Shown: positions 1 through 11,433, numbered from the stretch's first letter. The stretch is 64,000 nucleotides of DNA from Halomonas sp. (GCF_029263665.1 NZ_JAJUFQ010000001.1:124001-188000); one strand, 5' to 3'. Numbers and translations: made by a program. Notes: generated from the sequence alone by a model not told the origin.

Positions 1-30
1 CGACTGGTCGGCTGTCTACCCGGAGGCACC

Positions 31-1059
31 ATGACGACTCGTGACGATATCCGCACCGATATTCAAAGCCTGGAAGCTGCCGTTGGCGAATCCATCATCG
101 GCCAACGCGATGTCATCCGGCGCCTGATCATTGGATTGCTGGCCAATGGCAACCTGTTGATCGAAGGCCTTCCAGGGTTGGCCAAGACACGTGCCATCAA
201 GGCCCTGTCGAGACACCTGGAAGCTGATTTCAGCCGCATTCAGTTCACCCCCGATCTGCTTCCTTCGGATGTCACTGGCAGTGAAATCTATCATCAGGGA
301 GAAGGCGGCCCTCAATTCCGTTTCCAGCCCGGCCCGCTGTTCGCCAACCTGGTATTGGCCGACGAGATCAATCGGGCCCCCGCCAAGGTGCAATCGGCAC
401 TGCTCGAAGCCATGGAAGAACGCCAGGTGACGGTTGCCGGGACAACACACCCCATGCCGGAGCTGTTCATGGTGCTGGCGACCCAGAACCCCATTGAGCA
501 GGAAGGCACCTACCCGCTACCTGAAGCCCAGATGGACCGTTTCCTGATGCACGTACTGATCCACTACCCCAGCGTGGAGGAGGAAGTGGAAGTGATTCGC
601 CTGGTGCGGCGCGAGGAAGTGACCAATGCAATGCGCGCAGCTCAATCCATGGATGCTGCGGTACAAGATAGTGAAACACCACCACCGCAGCCGGTAAGAA
701 TTTCCCAGGCATCGGTCTTTGCTGCACGTCGGGAAATTGCCAACTTGCATGTCAGTGACCCGGTCGAGCGCTACATGGCCGATCTGATCGAAGCGACACG
801 CACCCCGGCAGCGCTGTCCGAGGATCTGGGACGCTGGATCGAGCTGGGCGCCAGCCCTCGTGCCTCCCTGGCGTTGGATCGCTGCGGACGCACCCATGCC
901 TGGCTCGCCGGTCGTGATTATCTGGATCCTGAGGATGTTCAGGCCATTGCCCATGATGTGTTGCGCCATCGCATCGGTCTGAGCTTCGAAGCTCAGGGAG
1001 ACGGTGTCAGTGCCGATGATGCCATCGAGGAACTGATCCGCCTGGTTGCTCTCCCCTGA
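31..1059 (+). CDS. MoxR-family AAA+ ATPase
   Basis: A 342-residue MoxR-type ATPase, thought to act as a chaperone that uses ATP to remodel or activate VWA-domain partner proteins. The Walker A loop GLPGLAKT lies at residues 46-53, Walker B with LADEINRAP at about 109-117, and the C-terminal third is the small AAA lid. The length is normal for the family. The ATG is preceded by GGAGG at a good distance. It heads a same-strand operon whose next members (DUF58, DUF4381, two VWA proteins, BatD) are the standard partners of MoxR. The molecular target is not known from sequence; the family assignment is firm. Confidence 0.95.
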   Translation: MTTRDDIRTDIQSLEAAVGESIIGQRDVIRRLIIGLLANGNLLIEGLPGLAKTRAIKALSRHLEADFSRIQFTPDLLPSDVTGSEIYHQGEGGPQFRFQPGPLFANLVLADEINRAPAKVQSALLEAMEERQVTVAGTTHPMPELFMVLATQNPIEQEGTYPLPEAQMDRFLMHVLIHYPSVEEEVEVIRLVRREEVTNAMRAAQSMDAAVQDSETPPPQPVRISQASVFAARREIANLHVSDPVERYMADLIEATRTPAALSEDLGRWIELGASPRASLALDRCGRTHAWLAGRDYLDPEDVQAIAHDVLRHRIGLSFEAQGDGVSADDAIEELIRLVALP

Positions 1060-1083
1060 AGAACCGGACACAGGATACATCTG

Positions 1084-2100
1084 ATGCATGCCGCCACCGC
1101 TCGTCTGCGTACAGCAACCCTGAGCCATGGACGGGTGCAGGGAAGCCAGACCAGTGCGCCTTCCCCAGACCACAGGGTGCATGTGGATCTTGCCTACCTG
1201 CAGTCGCTGGAACCGCAGGGCTCCAAGCTGAGACTGCTACCGCGTCAGCCTGCCCGTAGTGTGCTCAATGGCCGCCATGGCTCGCGCCTGCGTGGGCGGG
1301 GTCTCGATTTTCTCGAGCTGCGCAATTACTTGCCATCGGATGACGTGCGCAGCATCGACTGGCATGTCACCGCGCGCACCGGTGTCCCGCATGTGCGGGT
1401 ATTCACTGAAGAACGCGACCGCCCCACTCTGCTGGTCGTCGACCAGCGCATGTCGATGTTCTTTGGCTCTCGACATGCCATGAAGTCTGTCACGGCGGCG
1501 GAAACCGCTGCTCTACTGGGCTTCGCTGTCCTCGCCCAGAATGATCGCATCGGTGGCATCGTCATTCGTGATGACGGCCTCGACGAAGTTCGCCCCAAGC
1601 GTTCCCGTGCCACACTGATGCGCTTGTTCAGGCACCTCGCCGAGGCCAATAGTGCATTGCATGCCAAACGCCCAGCGCCTGCTCCTACTTCGCTGGATGC
1701 CATACTCACGTCGGTTTCACGCCTTGCCAAGCGTGATCACCTGATCGTGATATTGAGCGATTTCGATGTCATAGGGCCACGCAGCGAAGCCTTGCTCAGC
1801 GTGCTGTGTCGTCACAACAACGTGGTGCTGGCACCGGTCAGCGATCCCTTGTCCGAGTCGCTGCCCCATGACTGGCGTCGGGTAGTCAGTGATGGACAGC
1901 TACAGGCCACTCTGGACACATCCGACAAGCAGGTTCACCGCGCTCTGCAAGCCGTCTCCGATCAACGTCGGGAGATATTGGCTGACTGGCAGCGCCGATT
2001 CGGCATGATCCTGGCGCCACTTTCTGCAGGCGAGCCTGCGCTTCCACAGCTGCGCAAGCTGCTCGGCCTGGCAAGCCGGGACAGGAGGCCATCGTCATGA
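1084..2100 (+). CDS. DUF58 domain protein
   Basis: A 338-residue DUF58 protein. The family signature RGRGLDFLELRNYLPSDD followed by R-IDW lies at residues 70-93, and a VWA-like fold begins near residue 115. The MIDAS-like position reads DQRMS, which is the degenerate form usual in DUF58. No transmembrane segment is evident, so it is probably cytoplasmic or peripheral, next to the MoxR ATPase. Its stop overlaps the next start as ATGA, which suggests translational coupling. The first ~35 residues are not conserved in type, so a later start is possible. The biochemical role of DUF58 is unknown; it is assumed to link MoxR to the membrane VWA proteins. Confidence 0.9.
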   Translation: MHAATARLRTATLSHGRVQGSQTSAPSPDHRVHVDLAYLQSLEPQGSKLRLLPRQPARSVLNGRHGSRLRGRGLDFLELRNYLPSDDVRSIDWHVTARTGVPHVRVFTEERDRPTLLVVDQRMSMFFGSRHAMKSVTAAETAALLGFAVLAQNDRIGGIVIRDDGLDEVRPKRSRATLMRLFRHLAEANSALHAKRPAPAPTSLDAILTSVSRLAKRDHLIVILSDFDVIGPRSEALLSVLCRHNNVVLAPVSDPLSESLPHDWRRVVSDGQLQATLDTSDKQVHRALQAVSDQRREILADWQRRFGMILAPLSAGEPALPQLRKLLGLASRDRRPSS

Positions 2101-2678
2101 GCATGGAAGCCGCTACCGATAATGCGCAGCGCGAAACCCCATTGATGCTGTCGCAACTGATCGACCAGTTGTCCCCACCACCAGAGCCCTCTCCGGTACC
2201 TTGGCTGCCCCAGACCTGGGGCTGGGCGGTACTGACCACTATCCTTACTCTGGTACTGCTGTGGTTTGTCCTGCGCCACTGGAAACGCTGGCGCAGCAAT
2301 ACGTATCGCCGCGAAGCCTTGCGCGAACTTGATCGACGCCTTGCACAAGGGGAAGGCCTGGCGGCAGTGGCCGATATACTGAGGCGGACAGCACTTGCCG
2401 CCTGGCCTCGGGATCAGGTGGCAGCATTACGCGGAGAGGCCTGGGTTGCCTTTCTGGATCGCCACTTCCCGACGTCCCGATACGGTCGTTTCAGCGGACC
2501 TCTCGGCATTGCCTTGATCAACGCCCCCTACCGCCCCGGCCATGACAGCGAGGCACTAGACCAACTCGCAAACCTGACCCGTCATTGGATTCGACATCAC
2601 ACCACCAATAGACAACCGTCAGCCATCGACAACCACAAGCCATCACCAGCAACCATCAGGAGCAGCGCCAATGATTGA
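2097..2678 (+). CDS. DUF4381 membrane protein
   Basis: A 193-residue single-pass protein with one clear membrane helix at about residues 40-60, followed by a basic stretch (RHWKRW) that would be cytoplasmic. This matches DUF4381, a small family found almost only between the DUF58 and BatA genes of MoxR/Bat operons. The start is fixed by ACAGGAGG about 9 bases upstream and by the 4-base overlap with the DUF58 gene; its own end overlaps the BatA start by 8 bases. The C-terminal 25 residues are low-complexity. Function is unknown; an accessory role in the membrane complex is inferred from context only. Confidence 0.85.
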   Translation: MSMEAATDNAQRETPLMLSQLIDQLSPPPEPSPVPWLPQTWGWAVLTTILTLVLLWFVLRHWKRWRSNTYRREALRELDRRLAQGEGLAAVADILRRTALAAWPRDQVAALRGEAWVAFLDRHFPTSRYGRFSGPLGIALINAPYRPGHDSEALDQLANLTRHWIRHHTTNRQPSAIDNHKPSPATIRSSAND

Positions 2679-3750
2679 ACTGGCGAGCCCCCTGGCATTG
2701 GTGTTGCTGCCACTTCCCTTGCTGGTCATGTGGCTGGTGCCTGCTCATCGTGAGCGGCTCACTGCCATGCGCCTGCCGTTCTTTGAACGCTTCGTCGAGG
2801 CTGCTGGCATCACGCCTGCTGCCGGGGCAACTGTCCCCCAGCGCAGCCGGATCATGCTGGTGGCTGGCGTACTGATATGGGGACTGATCGTGCTGGCACT
2901 GGCGCGTCCCGAACAGATCAGCCCCCCGATCCGCTGGGACAGTGCTGCTCGCGATCTGATCATGGCCGTGGATATTTCCGGTTCCATGGACGAGAAGGAC
3001 TTTCCTTCCGATAACGGCCAACCGATTCAGCGCCTGGCCGGAGTCAAGGAAGTCATTTCCGATTTCTTCGATACACGGGAAGGAGAACGCCTGGCCCTGA
3101 TCGTGTTCGGCACCAAGGCCTTTGTTCAGGCGCCACTGACGGAAGACCTCGACACGCTTCAGGCATTGCTGGATGGCACCGAGGTCGGCATGGCAGGCCC
3201 GCATACGGCCCTGGGCGATGCCGTCGGCCTGTCCATTCGTCAATTCGAGACCAGTCAGGTGGAACAGCGCCTGTTGATTCTGCTCAGTGACGGTTCCGAT
3301 ACCGGAAGTCGCATGAGCCCGATCAATGCCGCAGAAATTGCGGCACAACGCGGTGTTCGCATCATCACCATCGGCGTAGGCGACCCTCAGGGAGAAGGTG
3401 AGAATCGCGTTGACCTCAATACCCTGAAGGCTATCGCGCAGCGCACTGGCGGCGCCTTCTTTACGGCCTCTGACCAGAACGCCCTGGCCCAGGTCTACGC
3501 ACGTATCGATGAACTGGCCCCGCGCAAGACAGCCAGCCAGAGCTATCGCCAGCACCGCTCCCTGGCTCACTGGCCCATGGGTGCCGCCGCCATCCTTGCT
3601 TTGTTGATGTTGTCATTCCAGATATGGCGCCCTCGTTCTCTCCAGCGCTCTCTTCAAACTGCGAGCCAACGCACAGGCCAGGCTACGGAGCAACATACAG
3701 AACAACGTACAGAACAACGTAATGAGCAACGAAGGAGGGCCGCATCATGA
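2671..3750 (+). CDS. BatA-like VWA domain membrane protein
   Basis: A 359-residue aerotolerance (Bat) type protein. Two membrane helices at about residues 6-23 and 61-79 precede a von Willebrand A domain with an intact metal-ion-dependent adhesion site, D101-x-S103-x-S105 in AVDISGSMDEKD, and a third helix lies near residues 300-320. The VWA domain would sit in the periplasm or on the membrane and is the probable client of the MoxR ATPase. The C-terminal tail is a run of TEQR-type tetrapeptides made by a 12-bp tandem repeat. The stop overlaps the next ATG. The family is certain; the cellular process is not. Confidence 0.92.
   Translation: MIELASPLALVLLPLPLLVMWLVPAHRERLTAMRLPFFERFVEAAGITPAAGATVPQRSRIMLVAGVLIWGLIVLALARPEQISPPIRWDSAARDLIMAVDISGSMDEKDFPSDNGQPIQRLAGVKEVISDFFDTREGERLALIVFGTKAFVQAPLTEDLDTLQALLDGTEVGMAGPHTALGDAVGLSIRQFETSQVEQRLLILLSDGSDTGSRMSPINAAEIAAQRGVRIITIGVGDPQGEGENRVDLNTLKAIAQRTGGAFFTASDQNALAQVYARIDELAPRKTASQSYRQHRSLAHWPMGAAAILALLMLSFQIWRPRSLQRSLQTASQRTGQATEQHTEQRTEQRNEQRRRAAS
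3685..3732 (+). repeat. 12-bp tandem repeat inside batA 3' end
   Basis: Four in-frame 12-bp units, the two middle ones identical (ACAGAACAACGT), encode TEQH-TEQR-TEQR-NEQR at the extreme C-terminus of the BatA-like protein. The unit is a multiple of three, so gain or loss of copies would only change tail length. Confidence 0.85.
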
Positions 3751-5339
3751 ATACCTCCTTCGATGCCTTTTTCGATGCACTTTCCGCCCTGCATTTCCTG
3801 CGCCCTGCGTGGCTGCTGCTGTTGCCGATCATTGTGGTCTTCTGGTGGTGGTGGCGCCGCCATCAACAAGCTGGCACAGGACAGACACCACATATCGCCG
3901 CACATCTCGAAAAGGCCATGCGCATCGGGACCCAACAGCGCCGCTGGATCACTCCGGTAGATACCCTCAGCTTGATGTTGATACTGCTGGTGACAGGAGC
4001 CGCCGGACCGAGCTGGAGCCGCATGCCCAATCCACTGATCGCCCAGACGGCTCCCTTGGTGGTGGTGGTCGAAGTCGACCAGGGCATGCTGGCCCAGGAT
4101 GTGCCACCCAACCGCCTGGAACGGGCCAAGCACAAGATCTCCGACCTCCTGGCTACCCGTAGCGGCGCCGATACAGCCCTGGTCGCCTACTCAGGGTCCG
4201 CTCATCTGGTGGTACCACTGACCAATGACCCTGAACTGATCAAGCCCTATCTCGAAGGCCTGACGCCAGACGTCATGCCTCAGGCTGGTGACGGTGCGGC
4301 AAGTGATGCGCTGACACTCGCCCAGGAGCAATTGGCCAAGCGAGAAGAACCTGGCGCCATCCTGTTCGTGACCGATGGACTGAGTACCACTGACCGCGAC
4401 GCCTTCAGTCAACAGGATGACACCACTCTAGCCTTTCTGGTCATGGCACCAGGCAATGTCGCCACACCGGTGATCGATGCCGTGGATGCAGAACGAGTCG
4501 CGGTCAGTGCCGATGAGCGGGATATTCAGCACCTGGAACGCCTGCTGGCTGCCGCTCACCGCCGTGCACTGCTCAATGATGATCGACTGGCCTGGGAAGA
4601 CCGAGGCATGTGGCTGGCCTGGCCCGCCGCACTGCTGGCACTGCTGTGGTTCCGACGCGGTTGGGGGCTTGGGACGTCATCGTTGCTGGCATGCTTCCTG
4701 TTGCTGCCCTGGCCTGCCACCGTTCCCCAGGCCATGGCTCAGAATCAGGTCACGATCAGGGCCCAAGACAGCGACGAGTCTCACGGCAGCTTCAAGCAGT
4801 GGTTGGCCGATGCTTTTCTCACCCCTGATCAGCAAGGCCGCTGGTGGGTGGAACATCGCAGCTACAAGCGTGCTGCAGAGCACTTTCAAGATCCCAACTG
4901 GCAGGGCTATGCCCTGTACCGGGATGGCCAGTATGACGCGGCCGCCGAACTGCTCGGTCGACTGGACAGCGCAGATGCTGCCTTTACTCAGGGCCTGGCG
5001 CTAATCAGAGGACATCAGTATCGCCCTGCTGTACAGGCTTTCGAGAAGGTGCTCAGCATCGACCCCGATTACCCTCAAGGCGAACGCAATCTTGAACTGG
5101 CCAAACGCATCCTCACTTATGTGGAAGAGTCCAGAGAACAATCAGACACCGGACAGGACGATGCCGACGATGTCACCTTCGACAACGAGGAAAACCGTGG
5201 GCAGGATACACAGGTCACCCCCAAGGATGGAGAAGGCATGCTGACGGCCGAGCAATGGATATCAACCCTGAACAGCAACACTTCCGACTATCTGCGCCAA
5301 CGTTTTGCTGTGGAAGCCCGCCAGGGAGCAACGCCATGA
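3747..5339 (+). CDS. BatB/BatC-like VWA-TPR membrane protein
   Basis: A 530-residue protein that joins a BatB-like half to a BatC-like TPR half. Helices lie at about residues 20-36 and 72-88, a VWA-fold domain at about 104-270, further hydrophobic segments at 288-325, and TPR-like repeats at about 370-455, followed by an acidic tail. The MIDAS motif is broken: where BatA has D-x-S-x-S, this protein has D111-Q-G113-M-L115, so metal-dependent ligand binding at that site is unlikely. The later DGLSTTD segment is kept. It overlaps both neighbours by 4 bases (ATGA). The VWA/TPR pairing is usual for Bat loci; the lost MIDAS suggests a structural, pairing role with BatA. Confidence 0.88.
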   Translation: MNTSFDAFFDALSALHFLRPAWLLLLPIIVVFWWWWRRHQQAGTGQTPHIAAHLEKAMRIGTQQRRWITPVDTLSLMLILLVTGAAGPSWSRMPNPLIAQTAPLVVVVEVDQGMLAQDVPPNRLERAKHKISDLLATRSGADTALVAYSGSAHLVVPLTNDPELIKPYLEGLTPDVMPQAGDGAASDALTLAQEQLAKREEPGAILFVTDGLSTTDRDAFSQQDDTTLAFLVMAPGNVATPVIDAVDAERVAVSADERDIQHLERLLAAAHRRALLNDDRLAWEDRGMWLAWPAALLALLWFRRGWGLGTSSLLACFLLLPWPATVPQAMAQNQVTIRAQDSDESHGSFKQWLADAFLTPDQQGRWWVEHRSYKRAAEHFQDPNWQGYALYRDGQYDAAAELLGRLDSADAAFTQGLALIRGHQYRPAVQAFEKVLSIDPDYPQGERNLELAKRILTYVEESREQSDTGQDDADDVTFDNEENRGQDTQVTPKDGEGMLTAEQWISTLNSNTSDYLRQRFAVEARQGATP

Positions 5340-8300
5340 GGCTGTTGAGTGGTTTCCTGATTACCCTGCTGTGCAGCTGCCCGTTGCTCTTTCCCGCGAC
5401 AGCCATGGCCCAAGCCGACTCGCCATCCCGGCCAGACAATACAGCAGAGCCTACACCACAGGTCAGCGCTAGCGTGACCCCGCAACAGGTCGCTCCAGGA
5501 CAAAGCGCCCGTTTGCGCATCACCGTATTGGTGCCGACCTATATGCCCAAACCGGTCGTGTTTCCTTCACTGGATATGGCCAACCTGCAAGTGGCATTAC
5601 CCGAACGCTCCACAACCCCCACCAGCGAGCGAATCGATGGTCAGACCTGGTCTGGCGTTACCCGTAGTTATCAGTTGACGCCACTCGCCCCCGGAAACTT
5701 TGCCTTGAACCATGAGCCGCTTGAAGTGACCTACAGCAATCCAGAAGATGCCACCTCGCCCATTGTCAGCAAGCTGAAACTGCCCACCTTGTCATTGGCT
5801 TCTGTGGTGCCGCAGGCCGCCCAAGGGCTTGATCCTTATGTCGCCGCCACTTCCCTGCACATGGAGCAGGCCTTGCATGTCGTGCATGCGAACACAGACC
5901 AGGACGAAGCCAGGACAGATGGCCCTGCCTCTTCCGCCGGTGCCGCGTCAGCCTCTACTCCCGATGACAAGCAGCCTATTGCATTGCAAAGCGGCGACAG
6001 TTTGCGCCGGGAAATCAGCATCACCCTGGAAGGAGGCAGTGCGCTCTTGATCCCTGCTCTGTTGGATGACACAGCTCCCATGGGCCTGGGAGTCTACCCT
6101 GAGTCGCCCAAGGTCGACATGAATGCCAATGGCGGCACGCGCCAGGAAGCCATCACCTATGTGGCTGAAGGAGTTTCCAATGGACAGCTCCCTGCCATCC
6201 ATCTGCGCTGGTTCAACCTTCAGAGCGGTACGATCGAAGAAGCCTCTGTTCCTTCTGTGCATGTCAGTGCCGAAGGCTCTCCACTGGACCAACTGCGTCA
6301 TCAGGGTGTTGCGTGGAAAAGCATCATACTGAGCACGATCGCGGGTCTGGCTGCTCTATCACTGAGCCTGTGGATCCTCATTCGGGCATGGCGATATTGG
6401 GGACGCGCCTATTGGCATACTTTGCTCAGAAGCTGGCAGAAGACCCACCTCCCGCCCCTCAATCCTGCTGGTCGCACTTCCCTGTTTCTGCTGGCGATCG
6501 CCCTGGCATTCAGCATGCTGGTCCAGAGCCCTGGCGCCATGGCACAGGACAGCACCAAGAAGGAGGAAAGCGCTCAGGCTGAAAAAAGTGCCCAGCCAGA
6601 GGAAATGACCAGGCCCCCCCATGGCCAGCTACCTGGATATGCTGCCGATGCCGCGAACTACGCGCCGGATGGCAGCTGCGCTGGCTGTCACCAGGCCGAA
6701 TCCGAAGCCTGGAAGGACTCCGACCACGGTTGGTCCATGCGTGAGGCAACAGAGGACAATGTGCTTGGTGACTTCGAAGATGCCACTTTCGAAGATGGCC
6801 CGGTCAAGGCACGCTTTTTCCATGATGATGAAGGCTACAAGGCGACTCTTGAAGGACCGGACGATCCCGCAAAGACCTATCGCATCCGCTATACCTTTGG
6901 CTATTCTCCCCTTCAGCAATACCTGGTCGCGCTGCCCGGCGGCAAGTTGCAGGGATTGACCATCGCCTGGGATTCACGCCCAGAGGAGCAAGGTGGGCAA
7001 CGCTGGTTTTCGCTCTACCCGGGACAGGCCTTCACCCCGGATGATCCGCTGCACTGGCGTGGGCGTTACCAGAACTGGAACGCCATGTGCGCCGATTGCC
7101 ATTCGACCAACCTGCAGAAGAACTACGACGAAGCCTCAGATACCTTCGCGACGACCTGGCACGAACAGAACGTCGGCTGCCAAAGCTGTCATGGACCTGC
7201 TCAATCCCATCTCGACTGGGCCAATGGTGAGAAGCACAATCCAGCCGGAGAAGCTGGGACAAAAGAAGCTGAAACAGGAAAAGCCGGGATAGGAGAAGAC
7301 GAACCAAGCACTGAAGACATGGGGCTGGCGGTGGACCTGAAAAATACCAAGGGGCCAGCGCTGGTCGAGCAATGTGCCACCTGTCATAGCCGCCGTCAGA
7401 TGCTCGGCGTTGGCCCGGGGCCAGGTCATGGCAAGCCGCTGACCGATACCGCACTGCCCAGCCTGCTGAGCGAAGGGCTCTACCATGCCGACGGTCAGAT
7501 CCAGGGCGAAGTCTATGTCTACGGTTCCTTTGTCCAGAGCCGGATGTATGAAGCAGGTGTCGCTTGCAGCGATTGTCACGATCCCCACACCACCAAGATA
7601 CGTATTCAGGGCAACGGTCTATGTACCCAATGCCATAACCTGGCACCTCCAGCGCGCTTCCCAACACTGAAGCCAGGAGACTACGACAATCCGGACCACT
7701 ATCATCACGAGCGAGGCTCCGAGGGAGCCCAATGCGTCAATTGCCATATGCCGGAAACCACCTACATGGTGGTGGACCCGCGTCGCGATCACAGCTTCCG
7801 TGTGCCACGCCCGGATCTTGATGGCAAGACCGATAGCCCGGATGCCTGCACTGGCTGCCATCAGGACCAGTCACCGGCTCAGGCTGCCAGTTCCATTCAG
7901 CAATGGTTCGGAGAACTGTCCCGTGCCAACACCACGTCGCATTACGGGGTCACTCTCCAGGCTGCCCGTCAGGGAGACCCCGAGGCACTGGATGGGCTCG
8001 TTGCCCTGAGCCAGGACACCGACACACCTGACATCGTCCGAGCCACTGCTGTCGATGCTCTGGCCGCTTATGGCACTCCAGCTATCCCAACGCTGGAACA
8101 GGCATTGAAGGATGATTCCAGCCTGGTACGTGCCGCAGCGATTCCCCCTTTCGCCCAGGCACCGGATGAAGCGCGTATCGAGCTGCTATTGCCATTGGTC
8201 GATGACCCTCGCCTGGCCGTACGCGACGAAGCGATCAAGGCCCTGGCAGGTACGTCGATGATGCTGATTCCCGAAGCACAGCGCGAAATGGTCGTCGAAG

Positions 8301-8908
8301 CACGCAATGACTATGAGCGTCGTCTGCGTGAAAACGCCGATCTGCCTGGCAATCGACTCAACCTGGCGGTATTGCTGGAACGTACACGCCGCAAGGACGA
8401 GGCCGCAGAACAATACCGTGCGGCACTCAAGCTCGACCCCTACTTCCTTCCTGCGCGAGTCAACCTGGCCACATTGCTGAGCCGCAGCGGTGATATTGAA
8501 GGCGCTCAGGAAACGCTCCGCGCAGGTGTCGCTCTTGATGAAATGCCCAAGCCGGACCGTGGTCATCTGGCCTATCTATTGGCATTGGGCCTGGCGGAAC
8601 AGGGCCAACGCGAAGAGGCGCTGGAATGGTTGGACAACGCTGCAAAGTGGCGCCCCAACCATGCACGAACCTACTACAATCAAGGACTACTGCTGGATCG
8701 ACTGGGGCGCAAGGACGAAGCACTGACCTCCTTGGAAACCGGGTTGACTCATGCCCCTGATGACCCGGACCTGCTTTATGCCCTGGTCTATCTGCACGCC
8801 ACCCTGGGCCATGTTCCACAGGCGCTGGAAGCCTTGTCCCAGCTACGCCAGCTGCGTCCTGACGACCCTCGCCTTCAGCGTCTGGAAGGCCAGCTTCGTG
8901 GGCAATGA
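5336..8908 (+). CDS. BatD-octaheme cytochrome c-HEAT/TPR fusion protein
   Basis: One open frame of 1190 residues combines two normally separate proteins. Residues 1-26 are a signal peptide ending AMAQ; about 30-325 is a BatD-like periplasmic region; 329-351 is a membrane helix, followed by a basic, tryptophan-rich loop; about 380-403 is a second hydrophobic segment that again looks like a signal peptide ending AMAQ. Eight CxxCH haem c sites follow, with first cysteines at 448, 585, 615, 680, 744, 763, 800 and 838. HEAT-like repeats lie at about 880-985 and TPRs at about 1000-1180. The start at 5336 is chosen over an in-frame ATG 81 bases upstream because it overlaps the previous stop as ATGA and exposes the signal peptide. 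With two helices the haem domain would face the periplasm. A separate translation start for the cytochrome, for example TTG 6422, cannot be excluded. Confidence 0.88.
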   Translation: MRLLSGFLITLLCSCPLLFPATAMAQADSPSRPDNTAEPTPQVSASVTPQQVAPGQSARLRITVLVPTYMPKPVVFPSLDMANLQVALPERSTTPTSERIDGQTWSGVTRSYQLTPLAPGNFALNHEPLEVTYSNPEDATSPIVSKLKLPTLSLASVVPQAAQGLDPYVAATSLHMEQALHVVHANTDQDEARTDGPASSAGAASASTPDDKQPIALQSGDSLRREISITLEGGSALLIPALLDDTAPMGLGVYPESPKVDMNANGGTRQEAITYVAEGVSNGQLPAIHLRWFNLQSGTIEEASVPSVHVSAEGSPLDQLRHQGVAWKSIILSTIAGLAALSLSLWILIRAWRYWGRAYWHTLLRSWQKTHLPPLNPAGRTSLFLLAIALAFSMLVQSPGAMAQDSTKKEESAQAEKSAQPEEMTRPPHGQLPGYAADAANYAPDGSCAGCHQAESEAWKDSDHGWSMREATEDNVLGDFEDATFEDGPVKARFFHDDEGYKATLEGPDDPAKTYRIRYTFGYSPLQQYLVALPGGKLQGLTIAWDSRPEEQGGQRWFSLYPGQAFTPDDPLHWRGRYQNWNAMCADCHSTNLQKNYDEASDTFATTWHEQNVGCQSCHGPAQSHLDWANGEKHNPAGEAGTKEAETGKAGIGEDEPSTEDMGLAVDLKNTKGPALVEQCATCHSRRQMLGVGPGPGHGKPLTDTALPSLLSEGLYHADGQIQGEVYVYGSFVQSRMYEAGVACSDCHDPHTTKIRIQGNGLCTQCHNLAPPARFPTLKPGDYDNPDHYHHERGSEGAQCVNCHMPETTYMVVDPRRDHSFRVPRPDLDGKTDSPDACTGCHQDQSPAQAASSIQQWFGELSRANTTSHYGVTLQAARQGDPEALDGLVALSQDTDTPDIVRATAVDALAAYGTPAIPTLEQALKDDSSLVRAAAIPPFAQAPDEARIELLLPLVDDPRLAVRDEAIKALAGTSMMLIPEAQREMVVEARNDYERRLRENADLPGNRLNLAVLLERTRRKDEAAEQYRAALKLDPYFLPARVNLATLLSRSGDIEGAQETLRAGVALDEMPKPDRGHLAYLLALGLAEQGQREEALEWLDNAAKWRPNHARTYYNQGLLLDRLGRKDEALTSLETGLTHAPDDPDLLYALVYLHATLGHVPQALEALSQLRQLRPDDPRLQRLEGQLRGQ

Positions 8909-8998
8909 GACAGGGCTCATCAGACGAATGCCTCTCATGGCATGAACAACAAGGCTTCTCTTGAAGAAAGGAATCTTCAGGAGAGCCGATCCATCCAG

Positions 8999-9065
8999 AT
9001 AGATACTTGTCTATAAGAGAGATAGGCAGGATCCATTGTCGTTCGTTCTGATGCCGAACTATGTT
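8999..9065 (+). promoter_or_regulatory. Putative OxyR operator and katG promoter
   Basis: In the 204-base gap before katG, ATAG (8999), CTAT (9011-9014), ATAG (9022-9025) and CCAT (9033-9036) occur at 11- to 12-base steps, close to the OxyR pattern ATAG-N7-CTAT-N7-ATAG-N7-CTAT; the central CTAT-N7-ATAG is exact. The first half-site is one base out of register and the last has one mismatch. A -35-like TTGTCG (9036-9041) and a -10-like TATGTT (9060-9065) follow with an 18-base spacer, so the operator would abut the -35 box as in OxyR-activated promoters. Inferred, not measured. Confidence 0.55.
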
Positions 9066-9088
9066 GTTCATACCAGCAGTCTTCTTAG

Positions 9089-11311
<2,223 letters not shown>

Positions 11312-11368
11312 CAGCCTCAACCCGGCTGCATGTGAGAGAAGTGAGAGAAGACAGTAACCACAAAAGAC

Positions 11369-11394
11369 AAGGGCCGCCCATCAGGGCGGCCCTT
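11369..11394. terminator. Bidirectional hairpin between katG and convergent gene
   Basis: A perfect 11-bp stem (AAGGGCCGCCC / GGGCGGCCCTT) with a 4-base loop sits between the katG stop and the end of the convergent gene at 11434. The minus strand has a T-rich stretch (GTCTTTTG) just after the stem, so it best terminates the minus-strand gene and probably also katG. Confidence 0.8.
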
Positions 11395-11433
11395 GCTCAT
11401 GGACAAACAGTATGCGTTCAGGAAGCCCTTCCC

